From: Loripinus fragilis
Taxonomy: Eukaryota; Mollusca; Bivalvia; Lucinida; Lucinidae
Reading direction: 5' to 3'
Assembly: GCA_964019695.1 (NCBI GenBank)
Contig: OZ026525.1
Coordinates: 67,935,753-67,999,752 of the forward strand
Length of the DNA stretch: 64,000 nucleotides
Shown here: piece after piece, positions 11,836-23,899 of the stretch
Layout: each line of letters begins with the position of its first letter
How positions within the stretch are numbered: position 1 is the first letter of the stretch
Made by a program: the position numbers and the translations under genes
Notes under the pieces: generated by a model
What the model was told of the DNA's origin: nothing
What the model saw: only the letters and a program-made list of their open reading frames with translations
Databases searched by the model: none

Positions 11836-12345
11836 AAGATGCATACACACATCGAATTTGGGATTCCTAACTCAAAAAGTGTAGAAGATATGCTACGGAC
11901 AGAAATATTCTAGAAACGAGGTCAAGGTCAACAGTGACCCGAAAATGGTACTCGACACTCTGGCATCCCAAGATGCATCCACACATCAATTTTTGGATTC
12001 TACCTCAAATAATGTAGGAGATATGCTAGGGACGCGATTATTCTAGATATGAGGTCACAGGTCAAGGTCACAGTGACCCAAATATCGTGTGTGACACATT
12101 GCCATCCCATTATGCATCCATACACCAAATTTTAGAATCCTACCTCAAATAATGTAGAGGATATGCTCCGGACACGATTATTCTAGAAATTGGGTCAGCG
12201 GTCAAGGTCACAGTGACCCCAAAATAGTACGAGGCACTCAGTTATTTCAAAATGCATCCAAACACCAAATTCGAGATGCCTATCAAAAATAATACTGGAG
12301 ATATTCCTCGGACACGAAAGCGTAACTGACGGACAGACGGACACA
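11836..12345 (+). repeat. second minisatellite, ~134-140-bp monomer with GGTCACAGTGACC
   Basis: AAGATGCATNCACACA-type starts lie near 11836, 11970, 12109 and 12249. Each unit includes a GATATGCT block, ATTATTCTAGA and AAGGTCACAGTGACCC. It ends with GACGGACAGACGGACACAAT, a tail type that closes many such repeats here. It may be the 3' half of the element that starts at 11093. Confidence 0.8.
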
Positions 12346-12362
12346 ATCGAGCAAACTTATAG

Positions 12363-12364
12363 CC

Positions 12365-12395
<31 letters not shown>
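12363..12395 (+). repeat. C23-A10 homopolymer tract
   Basis: Twenty-three C followed by ten A. Length is likely to be unstable or mis-sequenced. A minus-strand reading frame with a run of glycines here is an artefact of the tract. Confidence 0.9.
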
Positions 12396-12396
<1 letters not shown>

Positions 12397-15100
12397 ATAT
12401 AAAAAATAGGGGATTGATACTTTGAACAGACTTGGGTGATGCTACATACCAAATATCAGGCTCTATGCATTGTGGTTTCAGAAAAGTAGATTTTAAGTTT
12501 TCATCTCGCAAATATATTCTTAGCCCATCTGATCTAGATATACAACGGACAGGAACCGTTGTGAATAATAATTATTGAAGAGGGCCATAAAAGGATCATT
12601 CCTGTAAAAGCGCCGCGGGTTGGTCTGCAGTGTGTGATTGTGGTATTTCCTGATCATACTCATTAAATTTTTGGTCAAAATCCAATAAGCAGTTTAGGAG
12701 ATGATGCCCCTTGAAGCAATTGTTGACGATGCATGGTGGACGACCGACATCCAATGATCACAATAGGATCTAAAAACTTTCCAATGAACATTCCTGTGAC
12801 ACTTCGTAGTTTAGGGGATGTTATTTAAAGCAAATTGTTGACTGAGAGATGACGGACATGAAGGGGTCACAAAAGTTCATATTGAGCCAATAGCTAAGGT
12901 GTAATGGAATGCTGTTTTTATTATTAAAGACTACCATTTACTGTTATTGGACTATTATTTACTTGGCATTGTTGGCCTAGAGTTCATGGAATTAAAAATT
13001 ATAGTTCCTTGTGGAACTCTATTTGAACTATGTTGGAATGGAGTGCAGGGACATGCATGGAGATTGCAAAGGACAACAAAAGCATCGTCAGGCAAGACAT
13101 ATATGCACAACTACAAGTTTGACAGCAATGGGGCCATCAATATAAAATCTTGAAAAGAGAAAAGTCATGGGCTTTTTGGTTCCAGAGAAAACATTCTTGA
13201 AGGGTTTTGCCATATTTTAGCCCTGCAGCGATCCCGAATGTGTAATCAGTACCATTAAACTAGCTTTTCTCGCTCTATCCTATGGATCTCAATGTAACAT
13301 CTGAGTAGAGTTCGTCCAGTGTTTGAAAATATTGAAAGACGGATGACAGAATCTTTGGTATACTATAAGCTCGCCTATAAATCTGTTCACACTAAATGTG
13401 ATAGTTACCCCACAGAGAAGCTTAAATATCGTTTCAGTGTCTAGCCTGTTATGTACTAGATACACAACTTAACAAAGTGGGTTCTAGCTCTGAACTAATT
13501 TATTTCTACAAACAGCAGAATATTATACGAGCCAATTATGATAAGCAGGGTGTACTATTGTTTAAGGCTATTAAGAGTTTCGTACAGTCTTTACTGTAAT
13601 AAGCTGTCAGTACACAACATTTCCCCTCCTCTAGATTGGAAGACCTCACTGTTATTGACTTTGCTAGTCCATAATGTTTTTGACTTTGCTTGAAGTATAC
13701 GTCTGTGAGTGTCACGTACATTATTTAATCCAAGTCAGAATGTCTACTTGTGTTAGACGCATGTTATTAAATCCATGTGTCTTTGGAACAGTATTTTCCA
13801 TTAACTGTAGTATGTGGAACATAAGATTACATTGCATATACGTAAAAGCATGAAAGATAAACAATACATTCACTTCCTTTAGCATGCATTCAATGAGACA
13901 AGCCGTTATCACTTGAAAACTATTTCATTCAAGCTGCACATAATATTCATTAATAAATTTCTGATAAAAAGCCATTAATGAAAATAATACATTCCCAAAG
14001 CTGATAAGCCCCATTCTGCAGGGCTTTTTCCAGCAATTATGGGAAAAGGCCCCTGGCCAAAATTGGGAAAAAATGATCGATTTAATATCAAAATTGGGAG
14101 AAATTAAAGACATAGAACATTACAAGGGTAGCAAAATATTATCATCAAAATCAAGTTACTTTAGATTGTATTATGCCAAGCATACCACTTAAGCACACGT
14201 GTTTAAGTATCATTCTGATATGGGTCAGTGCTTCTCATAAGTAGTAGTGGTCTCTAAAAAAAAAAAAAAAAAAAAAATTTTTTTTTTTACTTTTCTTAAT
14301 TGGGAAAATCAGACATGGTATTGGGAAAAAAGGCGACTATTTTTGATTGGGAATGGGGCCGAAATTCGGCCCCTAGAGATGGGCAGAAAAGACCCTGAAT
14401 TCATGAAAGTCGCTTGTCTGAGAGAAAACCAGACTTTACACAAATGCATCCGAGATAAGAAGGTGATCATTATTTCTTAACTCATCATATCATTACAGTA
14501 AGGGATTATTATGCCCTTGTTCACTGCAATGAGCATTAAGCACAATATTTACTCGTTTATTCACTTAGAATCCAAGGACTAATAAGTGAGCATGTCCAGA
14601 GGTTTTCTGTTGCGTTGTGGGTATCGCCTAACAGGTTGTGTTTCCGCGGGTTGCTGGTTGCTATTATCCGAGGATTCACATGAAATATTTGGAGCACTTA
14701 TATCCAAATTAATTTGTAGCTTGAATTAAAACAGTGGATCTGGAAAAGGCTATTACAATGTATAAGCTAATCAAGATTGTTTTCGCTATTACATTCCGAA
14801 GTATATGCGGTACACACAAGAACTGTCTTATGGAGACAAGCTGTTTGAATATACAATATTCATCTCACTGATATGTGTTGTATGAAGTACATGTATATGC
14901 ACGCACAAACAAGAACAGTCCCACTGAGACAGTCCTCCTATGTACATCGAAGACAGCATAGTTTTGGATAGATGAATTCATCTTACAATTTACTTGGACT
15001 TAAGAGGGTATTTTGAGTTTGAAGGATTCGAGTTAGTGAGAGAAAACTGTATTGATCATGTTCAAACATTAAAAAACACAAAGTACGTAAAGGTGCAAAG
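12396..15100. other. mostly unrecognised DNA with one decayed repeat motif
   Basis: 12610-12665 carries GGTTGGTCTGCAGTGTGTGA and ATTTCCTGATCATACTCA, a motif also found at 27975, 53165 (reversed) and 56780. An A21-T12 tract lies at 14257-14288. Between 14019 and 14397 there is a weak inverted pair (CAGGGCTTTTTCC with AAAAGACCCTG and facing GGCCCC blocks), possibly an old MITE. No gene was recognised among the short reading frames. Confidence 0.4.
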
Positions 15101-15104
15101 ATCA

Positions 15105-15560
15105 GGAATCGATACAATCAAGTACCACACCTGACCCAGGATACCAATGGGAAAGTGACAAACTCACAGTAGACACCACAAACGAGAGCCAAGAGGTCAG
15201 CCCTTTCCCAGCAGGTGACCACAAAGCACATATAAACAGACGCGCACAAAGACATAGCAAACACAAGACAGAACAAAACATAAAAGATCCACAAAAGAAG
15301 TACCGCCTTGGAACTGTCAGTAAAATATTTTACTGGAGGGCTTAAACCAGTTTTACGGCGCCAACCTCGCTCTTAATTCTGATGTGGACCAGGAGACTTT
15401 TGGGAAAGTGACAAAAAACCACAAACATGACAGCCGAGAGGTCAGCCCTTTCCCAGCAGGTGATCACAAGGCAACAAGGAACTAACACCACAGCACAACA
15501 CACACCAGCATGAAGCATACCTGTAACTAACAAAGACGATCCACAAAATTGGATCCTGCT
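15105..15560 (+). repeat. two related copies of a dispersed repeat
   Basis: The block GAGAGCCAAGAGGTCAGCCC followed by TTTCCCAGCAGGTGACCAC (near 15186) recurs in altered form near 15432. The reverse complement of the first copy, including CACCTGACCCAGGATACCAA, is present at about 3595-3690 inside the composite element. Non-coding. Confidence 0.65.
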
Positions 15561-15599
15561 TTTCATTGAGCTTTGTCTAATACAACCATGTTACACTGT

Positions 15600-16985
15600 A
15601 TCTAACAGTGGCTCCTTTGGATAGAACACTTCATTGAATGGTGACTTCTTCAAATGTTATACAAAAAACCCACACACACAATGATAACATCATGAAAGAC
15701 TAAGACTTTTGGGGAAAATTCAAACATGTCACCATTCTATGAAGTGTAACCTTCAAAGAGTTCATCATTTGATAATAAAGTGTTATTTTGCGCATTGGGC
15801 CTCTGGGGCTTGCAGTTGTAGTAGCTCCATCCTGTCTATCTCTGTATAGTGAACATCTCTGTATAATATCTGAAAGTAAATTTTGAACATCTCCTAATAA
15901 TATCTGAAAGTAAATTTTGACAGACTAAGATTACAAGTAAAACATAGTGTTAACATAAAAAGTAATATTACACAAGATTATTAACTCATTTAAGCCTAGC
16001 TCCTTTTTAATGGACAAAGAGTAGACAAACAATGCAGATCCAGATCAAATGTTGTGCAACCTCTGATCGGGTCTTCACTCCTGTCTTAAATAATGTTCTA
16101 CTTCGCTTTGAATTCAAATGAATGATAATACCCTCAAACAACCCTAAACTTTAAGACAGGCTTATCCAAATGATTAGAATTGGAAAATCTATTCAACTTA
16201 AATTTGTTTAATATAAATGTAACTTTATGTACGGAATGCTTTTGACTCCAATATGATCTATACAATAATATTCCCTGCCAAAATATTCTGGTGCTATGGC
16301 ACAAGTATGATAGAAATACATGCCTATGTTTTGATAACTATTCATTTTATCCCCTCCCATCATGGAAATCATTAAAGAACAGTTCTTGAACATATAATTA
16401 TCTACCATATGATATTCATGTAAGGTTACTTCCTGTATTAATAACTATACTGAGGAGAAAAAGTTTAACAATTAGTTATAATGGGTTTTCCCATAGGCTA
16501 TCTTTGTAGCATTATATCTAATTTATTAGCAAGTGCACAAACATGTCAATTGTTTGAAAATGAGCTAATGGCTACCCTCAAGAGGTTAGGATTTCATAGC
16601 AACGATTTGATCTGCTGAGGATTTTAACTTCAAACACTATTCAATTTAAGGAGGTAATTTGAAAAAAAATATGATTTTTAACTAATAACTGTACAAAAAT
16701 GGTGACCAAATCTTCAATTTTATACTGGTTTTCACTTTTTGGCTTTTAGATCTAAACATTTTATGGAAAATAAAACTTTAGCAAAAAAATATTTGTGTTA
16801 TTGCCAGATAAGATGTTTTAGCAAGGGGACTTAAAATCAGACTTTACATTATGTGAAATGCCAACCAGTTAATTTCATCGTACTTGTAAACGTTTGTCAA
16901 AATATAATTTTGATATTATGAAATTAAAAATCCCCTTTCTTCTTAACTGTGAATCCCCAAAGTATATTGCTTACCTTTTTCCCTC
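15600..16985. other. no gene recognised; short palindromic fragment at 16005-16085
   Basis: A degenerate member of the palindromic family lies around 16030 (GATCCAGATCAAATG facing GATCGGGTCTTC). The rest is AT-rich single-copy-looking DNA with no exon I can support. Confidence 0.4.
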
Positions 16986-17205
16986 AGTATATTTATAGAG
17001 TTCTCACCAGCTCATGGTGTAGAAACATTCGTGTAAGGCTTCTCTCTAGTATGAATAAACATTCATATAAGAGTTCTCTCCAGTATGAATGAACATTTAT
17101 CTACATTATTAATCCGAGTTATAACTTGTAAATGCCAGACAACATTAATGCATTTATAACTAGTGAATATAACTTTAATCTAAGGGTTCTCTCCAGGAAA
17201 GGCTG
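16986..17205 (-). pseudogene. decayed C2H2 zinc-finger linker array (fragment)
   Basis: On the minus strand, motifs resembling the nucleotide form of the zinc-finger linker HTGEKPY recur: CATACTGGAGAGAACTCTTA near 17085, CATACTAGAGAGAAGCCTTA near 17048, and weaker versions near 17012 (GGTGAGAACTC) and 17190 (CCTGGAGAGAACCCTTAG). In a real array the linkers would be 84 bp apart. Here they are closer or irregular and the finger bodies are missing or shifted, with stops. C2H2 linkers are among the most repetitive coding motifs in animals, so this looks like a shrunken relic. The evidence is motif-only and could be a coincidental repeat. Confidence 0.35.
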
Positions 17206-17404
17206 AAAACAGTATATACTCCCTGTAGATAAGAGTATGTAATTAAAACTTCCTACCATTATTTATCAACCGAAATTTTTCTTGAGGGTACTCAAAGGAA
17301 CCCTCTCAATCAAACAGTTCTTTTGAGTACCCAAATGAATTTTATGTTAAAACTGATGGCGAAGATTTTTTTCAAGTATTCACTCTCTTATTGCTTGAGC
17401 TAGA

Positions 17405-17965
17405 TTTCTGAGAATCAAAATGTAACCATTCGTGCAATTTGGGTAGAAGGCATCTTGCGGAACATTGCTATGAAATTATTTTGAATTTAAACCAATTGTT
17501 CAGGAGAAGTTGCTGCTTAAAGATATTTCTTATCTAGAGCTCTGGCGGTCCTTTTGTTCAGCAGAGTGGAACCATTTGTGCAATTTAATAGAAGGCATCA
17601 TGAGGAACAATTCTGTGAAATTATTTTGAATTTGGACAAGTGGTTCAGGAGTTAAATATATTTCTTATCTAGAACTCTGGCAATCTTTTTGTGCACTTCA
17701 GCAGAACCATTTGCGCAATATTGGTAGAGGGAATCACAAGGAACAATTCTGTGAAATTATTTAAATATGGACTAGTGGTTCAGGAGATATGGTTAAAAAG
17801 ACTCGAAATCTAGAGCAATTCATACAATTTTAGTAGAGGGCATTATGGGAGCATTCCTGTGAAACTATTTAAAATTTGGACAAGTGGTTCAGGAGCAGAT
17901 GTTATTTAAAGAAAAAGTTAATTGAGAGGACGATGGGCGGACAAGAGATGCCAGATGAAAACTGA
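17405..17965 (+). repeat. ~145-bp minisatellite element
   Basis: Four diverged monomers with GAACCATTTGTGCAATTT and AGTGGTTCAGGAG blocks, ending in a GACGATGGGCGGACAAGA-type tail. Same family as 1-789. Confidence 0.75.
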
Positions 17966-17974
17966 TCACAATGA

Positions 17975-18722
17975 AAAAACAAGAGGGCCCTAGGGCCCTG
18001 GATCACTCATCTGAATCCTCATACATGAGGAGATAATGTATTGGCCAGTGGCTATACAGATATCATTCAAAGATATTTTATTTTTAGCTCTGGTTGCCAT
18101 TTTGTTATCAATTTTGCTAGAAGGCATCATGAAGAACATTTCTGTAAAATTATTTTGAATTTGAACCATTGGTTAAGGAGATGTCATTTAAAGACATTTC
18201 TCATCTAGAACTCTGGTGGCCCTTTGTGCGATGGAGCAGAATCATTTGTGTAATTTGGGTAGGGGACATTATGAGTAACAGATCTGTGAAACTATTTTGA
18301 ATTTGGATCTGCCTGGAGGAGATGTCATTTAAAGATATTTCTTATCTAGAGCTATAGCCACCTTTTTTGTTTGGCGGAGCGGAACCATTTATGCAATTTT
18401 AGTAGAGGTTTTCACCAGGAACAATTCTGTGAAATTATTTTATATTTTGGACCAGTGGTTCAGGAGATGTCATTTTAAGACAAATCCTATCTAGGCCTCT
18501 GATGGCCCCTTGGTTCAGCGGAGCAGAATCTTTGTGAAACTTTGGTAGAAGGCATCATGAGGAACAATTCTGTATAATTATTTTGAATTTGGACCAATGG
18601 TTCAGGAAGAGACGTCGTTTAAATAATTTCTTATCTAAGGCTCTGATGGCCCTTTTGTTCATTGGAGCCAAACCATTTGTGCAATTCTGGTAGAGGGTAT
18701 CATCAGGAATCAAGCAAACCTA
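17975..18722 (+). repeat. ~145-bp minisatellite element with intact head
   Basis: Starts AACAAGAGGGCCCTAGGGCC at 17977 and has five monomers up to about 18715. It follows head-to-tail on the previous copy and ends 60 bp before the candidate Ig exon. Confidence 0.75.
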
Positions 18723-18781
18723 TATAGTTCCCGAACTAATAACAACACTGACTTCAAGATTTAGTAAGTCAATGTAATTAC

Positions 18782-18878
18782 CTTTAACAAGGACATTTGA
18801 ACTTGTGATATCTATTCCTTCTTCGTTGATCACCTCACAGATGTTCTGTCCTGAGTCAGACTTCTTAGCTAGAGTCAC
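18782..18878 (-). CDS. single internal exon, C-terminal half of an Ig (I-set-like) domain
   Basis: Read on the minus strand, a 97-nt open stretch is framed by TGTTTGTTTCAG (a good acceptor with a pyrimidine tract) and AAAG|GTAATT (a good donor). It starts in phase 0 and ends in phase 1. The 32 residues include KKSDSGQNICEVINEEG and end TSSNVLVK, matching the F and G strands of an I-set Ig domain: the D-x-G-x-x-x-C signature with the second core cysteine, then an N-E-x-G turn and an alternating final strand. The usual tyrosine two before the cysteine is Asn here. Ig domains often end on phase-1 introns, which fits. Such exons occur in titin/twitchin-like, hemicentin-like and cell-adhesion proteins; I cannot tell which. 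It sits in a small repeat-free island between a minisatellite element and a palindromic MITE. The neighbouring exons were not found, so they lie across repeat-filled introns or outside the window. Confidence 0.6.
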
Positions 18879-18954
18879 CTGAAACAAACATGTATATGGC
18901 TCTAAATTTAGTCTATATATAGTAGATGTTCTAACATTCTGAACACTTGTTGTT

Positions 18955-19070
18955 CGTAAAAAGGCCTTTCTTACTAGACAGTAGACATACAGTGCAGATC
19001 CAGATCAGACTGCTTCTGATGTAGCAGTCTGATCAGGGTCTTCCCTGTCTGCTATTCTGATAAGAACTTG
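18955..19070. repeat. palindromic MITE (GATCAGACTGC family), short copy
   Basis: ATCCAGATCAGACTGCT faces AGCAGTCTGATCAGGGTC, flanked by GACAGTAGACA and TGTCTGC. It is one of several palindromes in the window with the same core. Confidence 0.75.
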
Positions 19071-19075
19071 ATGAA

Positions 19076-19662
19076 TTGAAGCATTGATAACCCACATGTA
19101 ATCTGAGAACAAAAAGAAAAATGTTCTTAATTTTAGAAAATTTACTGTACACATTGTGAATGTTCAAAGATCCACGTGCATTAACAGGCTTTTTTGGCCC
19201 CCCTATGAGGCTAAAATATATAAATGGTTTTAACTTATATGTTCTTATTGGCATATAAGAACAATAACCAAAGTGTAAAAGTTGAATTAATTCGACTATA
19301 ACCGTTGCAAAGGTAGCAAAAATGGCCACCAAAATAGGCAGAAAACAGGAAATTAACCATTTTGGAGCAAATTTGAGATGTTTGACAGACCAATTAACAT
19401 AGAGCACAAGCAAATACCAAAAAGATATTTTAACAGCTGATTAGAGTTATTACGGCACACAACATATTAAAAGGATATTTTGGTATTAAGCTGTGCTGAT
19501 ATATAATTTTTAAAAAAAGATTCCAAAAGCCTCAAATTTGGTCCAAAATGGTAATTTCACTACTTTAAGCCTACTTTGTGGGCCATTTTTTGGTACCATA
19601 GCAACGGTACAATTTAAATAAATGCCGAAATTTTACACTTCAGTTAATCTTCCCTGTATTAA
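19076..19662. other. no feature recognised
   Basis: AT-rich DNA with a 126-codon minus-strand open frame (19033-19413) that has no recognisable domain, no splice framing and ordinary AT-biased codons. I do not call it a gene. Confidence 0.4.
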
Positions 19663-21139
19663 GCCGGGCAAAACAGTTTGTGCAATTTTGGTAGCGCCAT
19701 CATTCTGTGTAACTATTTTGAATTTTAACCAGTGGTTCAGGAGGAAATGTCATAAAAAGACATTTCTTATCTAGAACTCTGGCAACCCCTTTGTTCAGTG
19801 GAGTAGAACCCTGTGTGCAATTTTGGTAAAAGGCATCATGAGGCACAATTCAGTGAATTTTTTTGAATTTGGACCAGTGGTTCAGGAGATGCCGTTTAAA
19901 GGCATTTCTTATCTGGAGCTCTTGCTGCCCTTTTGTTCAGTGGAGCAGAACATTTGTGCAATTTTAGTTAAGGGCATCATGAGGAACAATTCTGTGAACT
20001 AATTTTAAATTTGGACCAGTGGTTCAGGAGGAGATGTCATTTAAAAGATTTCTTATCTGGAGCTCTGGCGGCCCTTTTGTTCTGTGGAGCGGAACCATTT
20101 ATGCAATTTTGGTAAATGGCATTAATAGGAACCTTCATGGGAAGTTATTTTAACATTGGACCAATCGTTCAGGAGGAGATGTTGTTTACTGACAGACGAC
20201 GGACCAAGACCGATTACAATACCTCACATTTAGCCAGCCTTCAGCTCAGGTGAGCTAAAAATTAAAATGATGTCTGCTTAAGTAATCTGCTGCAAGTTTT
20301 GCAAACATTATTTGACTATGAAAGTATTGGGGGCAAACAGTGCGGAGCATCATCATCATGACCCAGGACAAATCTATATATCAGACTACATAGCAGTCTG
20401 ATCTGGGTCCATGATGTTTGTCCAAAAGCTATTGAACATTTCAGCACTCAGCAGATGACAAAACAAATTTTGTTGTGATTGGCACTTTAAGGGTTAACTT
20501 TTTTGCATATCAGTGTTGTCTGCTGATAACCTTAACCAGTAGGAAAAGAGTTTCCTCTGGAAAGGGATTCAGATGTATAGGGGGGGGGGAATCAATTTGA
20601 TGATTTTAACTCAGGCCATCCTTAAAACAATGTTTGTTTGCTGTCACACGACAGACTCTCTCAAAATTCCAACCTCTAAATAAAAAATGACTTTTTCACC
20701 ACATTTTTGAGAAATATTTTTATTATAATTTTAGACATTTTTTTAAAAAAATACTTTTAATGTCTTTAATAATCAGTGAAAAATAAATTGAATACCTACC
20801 TACCTGGAAAATTATGAGAAGGGTGACCGCAAACAATCTTTTAAAGGATGGTCTTATTTTTCTAAAATATCCCAATGAAAATGAAATAATTTGAGATCTG
20901 TGCATCGAAGCATGATTGAACCAATTTTCAGTGTACTGTGACCACTGGCTAAGTTCGTTTTGGCCTAATAACTAAGAGATAGAGAAGCAATATCTTACAA
21001 TAGGCGGTATGACTATCGCATACTGACCTATTTGATTTGAGCATTGTGGGTACATGTGACATACTTGTTTACCAAATGTGTCATCAAATCATGTGATTCG
21101 CCTGATTGGTTAATCCAAACTTGTTATCAATCTGCCAGG
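19663..21139 (+). repeat. duplicated segment, copy B left part
   Basis: Colinear with copy A: 19663-19960 matches 1-290, the array and tail to 20260 match 7440-7850, 20261-20893 matches 7851-8461, 20894-21015 matches 9338-9462, and 21014-21139 matches 10084-10208. It lacks the 6.36-kb, 876-bp and 620-bp blocks of copy A. It is broken at 21139 by the foldback element and resumes at 26157. Confidence 0.88.
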
Positions 21140-21177
21140 TAGACGGATGGCTGAGAATGGGCTTGCTCCCCCCCCCT

Positions 21178-22770
21178 AGGGAATTTTGCAGACATATCCT
21201 ATCTTGTAGAGAATTGAAAGCCGAGTCTTTTAAGAGATGTTTGCACTCTGTGCTCCGTGGCGTTAGTCTGTAAGAGTCTGTAACATACGTTACTTAATCA
21301 AACTAAGAAAAAGTAAATTGAAAGTTTGGGCTACAAATTAAAGATATTAAAATATTTATTTTTAAAAATTATTCATATAGTCTGCATACTGGATATCTTT
21401 AATACGTATGACAGCCATTTGAACAAAATTGCGGCTTCCTAAGGTGTCATATGCGTTACATAAATCAGATAACCCATTAAAATTTGCAAGTGTGGCTAAC
21501 ATCATTTACATTCACAATCTCTCTGTGTGTTTTGCAAAATGTTTATAGCCATGTCTGACTAGCTTATGCAATTGGTTAACAGAAAAATTAAAGTTTGTTT
21601 CCCTAGCTTAAATAATTTTTCTGGAATAAGCAATTAAACAACCCTACCCCTACCCAGTTTTAAGGTGAAATGTTTGGTATTAAAACTAAAGTAAAAATAG
21701 TTAAAAAATATTTGCAGTTGATGAATGTGTTTCATTGTTTGGGATTTATTTGCTTATATGAAAAGACTCATAAATCTACAAGTTTGTTGCAAAATTTTTA
21801 ATATCAGAGGCTGTAACATATGTTACCTGATGGTATAAATGGGCAAGCTCATTGTCTTTACATAAGATATGCCTAAAAATGTTTGAATCTCCTCGAGGGA
21901 ATTTTGCAGACATATTCCTTCTTATAGTACAACTCAAGCTGCATTCAATAAGGGATGTTTGCACTCTCTATGTTGGGGCGTTAGTCTGAAACAGCGTGTT
22001 ACATGCGTTGCTATATCAAATAGAGGAAATGTAGTTTGAAAGTTTGAGCTAAAATTGTGAAAAAAACTCTCAGCTGTAGTAGACATTGTTTAGGGATTTT
22101 AAACTGGCTGGTATGATAAAGACTTATAGATCTGCTAGTTGTGATCAAGTTTTAAAGATCAGAGAGCGTTACATATGTTAGCGTGATAAGTAAAATCACC
22201 AAACAGTATTTTGACATCAAGCTGAGTAAGGGCCTGCTCCATCCTAATCCCCTTTGAAATTCTGCAGACATATTACATCTTATGTAGCCATTCAAGGTGC
22301 ATTTAATAAGAAATGTTTGCGCTCTGTAAGTCGGGGCGTTAGCCTGTAACAGCTTGTTACATATGTTACTATATCAATTTGAGAATAAGAAATTTGAATG
22401 TTTGAGATACCAAAAGAAGACATCAAAATTATCTAATAAATTGACATTCTTATAGTCTTTATACTGGATGTCTTTACTACATATGGAAGCTGTTTAACAC
22501 TAATACGGCTAACTGTGGTGTTATGTGCGTTACATGAACCTAATTTTAATGTAAAAGCTATAATTGTGGCTATCGTCATTTAGTGAAACAACTACTTTGA
22601 CTTGGTTTCAAACTGTTTTATAAGATTTTACAAACATATACTCAATTGATGGATAGGAAAAACCAAGTTTGCTTTTCTAACTTAAATATATTGTCTTAAA
22701 GGAGATAATACACAGCCCTACTCCCAGTTTTACAGAGAAGCGAATTTTGCTATTACCGTTTAAGTAAAAC
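21178..22770 (+). repeat. left arm of foldback element, internal tandem units
   Basis: Three copies of an end unit start at 21178, 21897 and 22248, each with a TGCAGACATAT block, ATGTTTGCACTCTGT and GGCGTTAGTCTGTAA, then a GTTACATATGTTAC-type palindrome. Between them are AAGTTTGNNCTA and GGATNTCTTTAATAC blocks that also repeat (21388, 22465). Spacing is irregular (719 and 351 bp), so units were lost or gained. Confidence 0.75.
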
Positions 22771-23899
22771 ACATGAAAGCGCTTACAGAGTGTGGATATT
22801 TTTCATTTTCTTAGTCTGTCTGGCTCATATATCAGCAAGATGTCATTAATTTTAAAATCAGGACACTTAATGTGTACTTATAAGTCTTTGGTGCAAAAAA
22901 AAAAACCACTAGAAATTATATTCTTTTCTGATTATCAAGCCCATGGACTGTTGTTACAGATGTTATCAATGACCTTTTGAACACATTTCCTAATACTGCG
23001 CATATAATGCTAAATATAGAGCCACAAATAGAAAAGATAGTTTTACATTTTTACAAGAAAATACACTAAATGAAATGGTCCAAACTATTTCTCATCTATT
23101 TAACACTCATGTTAAACGTTTGACGTTGTCTTCTTCTGTGGTAATCATTATTATCACACGCCTCCTTGCAAATAGTAGAATCATCACACAATATTTCAAT
23201 CATTTACTGTTATTCAATTTTACCACCAATCCACTTAAAATTGATGAGCCATTATCAACTTTCAAATTTTGCCATTCATGGCTTGGAACATTGGGAAACT
23301 GATATGAATTCCTAATAGTTGGCTCTTTGAGTATGTGTTTCAAGTGATACTCTGCAAGTAAGAGAAAGACTAAAGCTTTACAAGGAGGAAAACTATGCCA
23401 TTAAGAGCAATGAGTACAGGGACTGTTGTACCTTGATATTTCTGTGATAAAGAATCATATCTTACTTTTATAAATGTAGCCTTTCCATACATGCAACCGA
23501 CATATTTTCATCTAATAATGTCTCTGCACTTATTATCTTTCCCCAAGCATTCAAAAACTTATTTAAAGTCTTAGTACTTCTGAAGTGCTGAAACCGAGGT
23601 AACTCTTTCCCTTCAGATAAACGAACTAGATGTATCACAGCAGGTAAAGCAATGAAATGCAGGATGAACAGAGCGCTAATTAGACCCTTTCAATTCAATG
23701 ATTCACTAAGTTTCTAAGATAAGAGCGCTTATTAAAGGATGTAACACATATAACTCGTCATAATAAATGAGCAAGGGCATTGTCGTGACATCCTTTTTGG
23801 TTACACAGTCAGAGGAAAGTGTTTTCAATTTCAGTGTTTTCAATGGATCATGAAATGAGGCACCTTATCAACTTGTTTACTCTGTATAAATATTCCATA

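Noticed and set aside
12242..12511. 89-codon minus-strand frame with a glycine run
   Set aside because: The glycines come from the C23 homopolymer; the rest is minisatellite sequence. No conserved residues.
14019..14397. hAT-like MITE with CAGGG ends
   Set aside because: CAGGGCTTTTTCC and AAAAGACCCTG face each other, but the arms match poorly and no 8-bp flanking duplication is present. Kept only as a note under the surrounding stretch.
19033..19413. 126-codon minus-strand frame near the Ig exon
   Set aside because: AT-biased residues, no domain, no splice signals, and its left edge runs into a palindromic MITE. Not continuous with the Ig exon.
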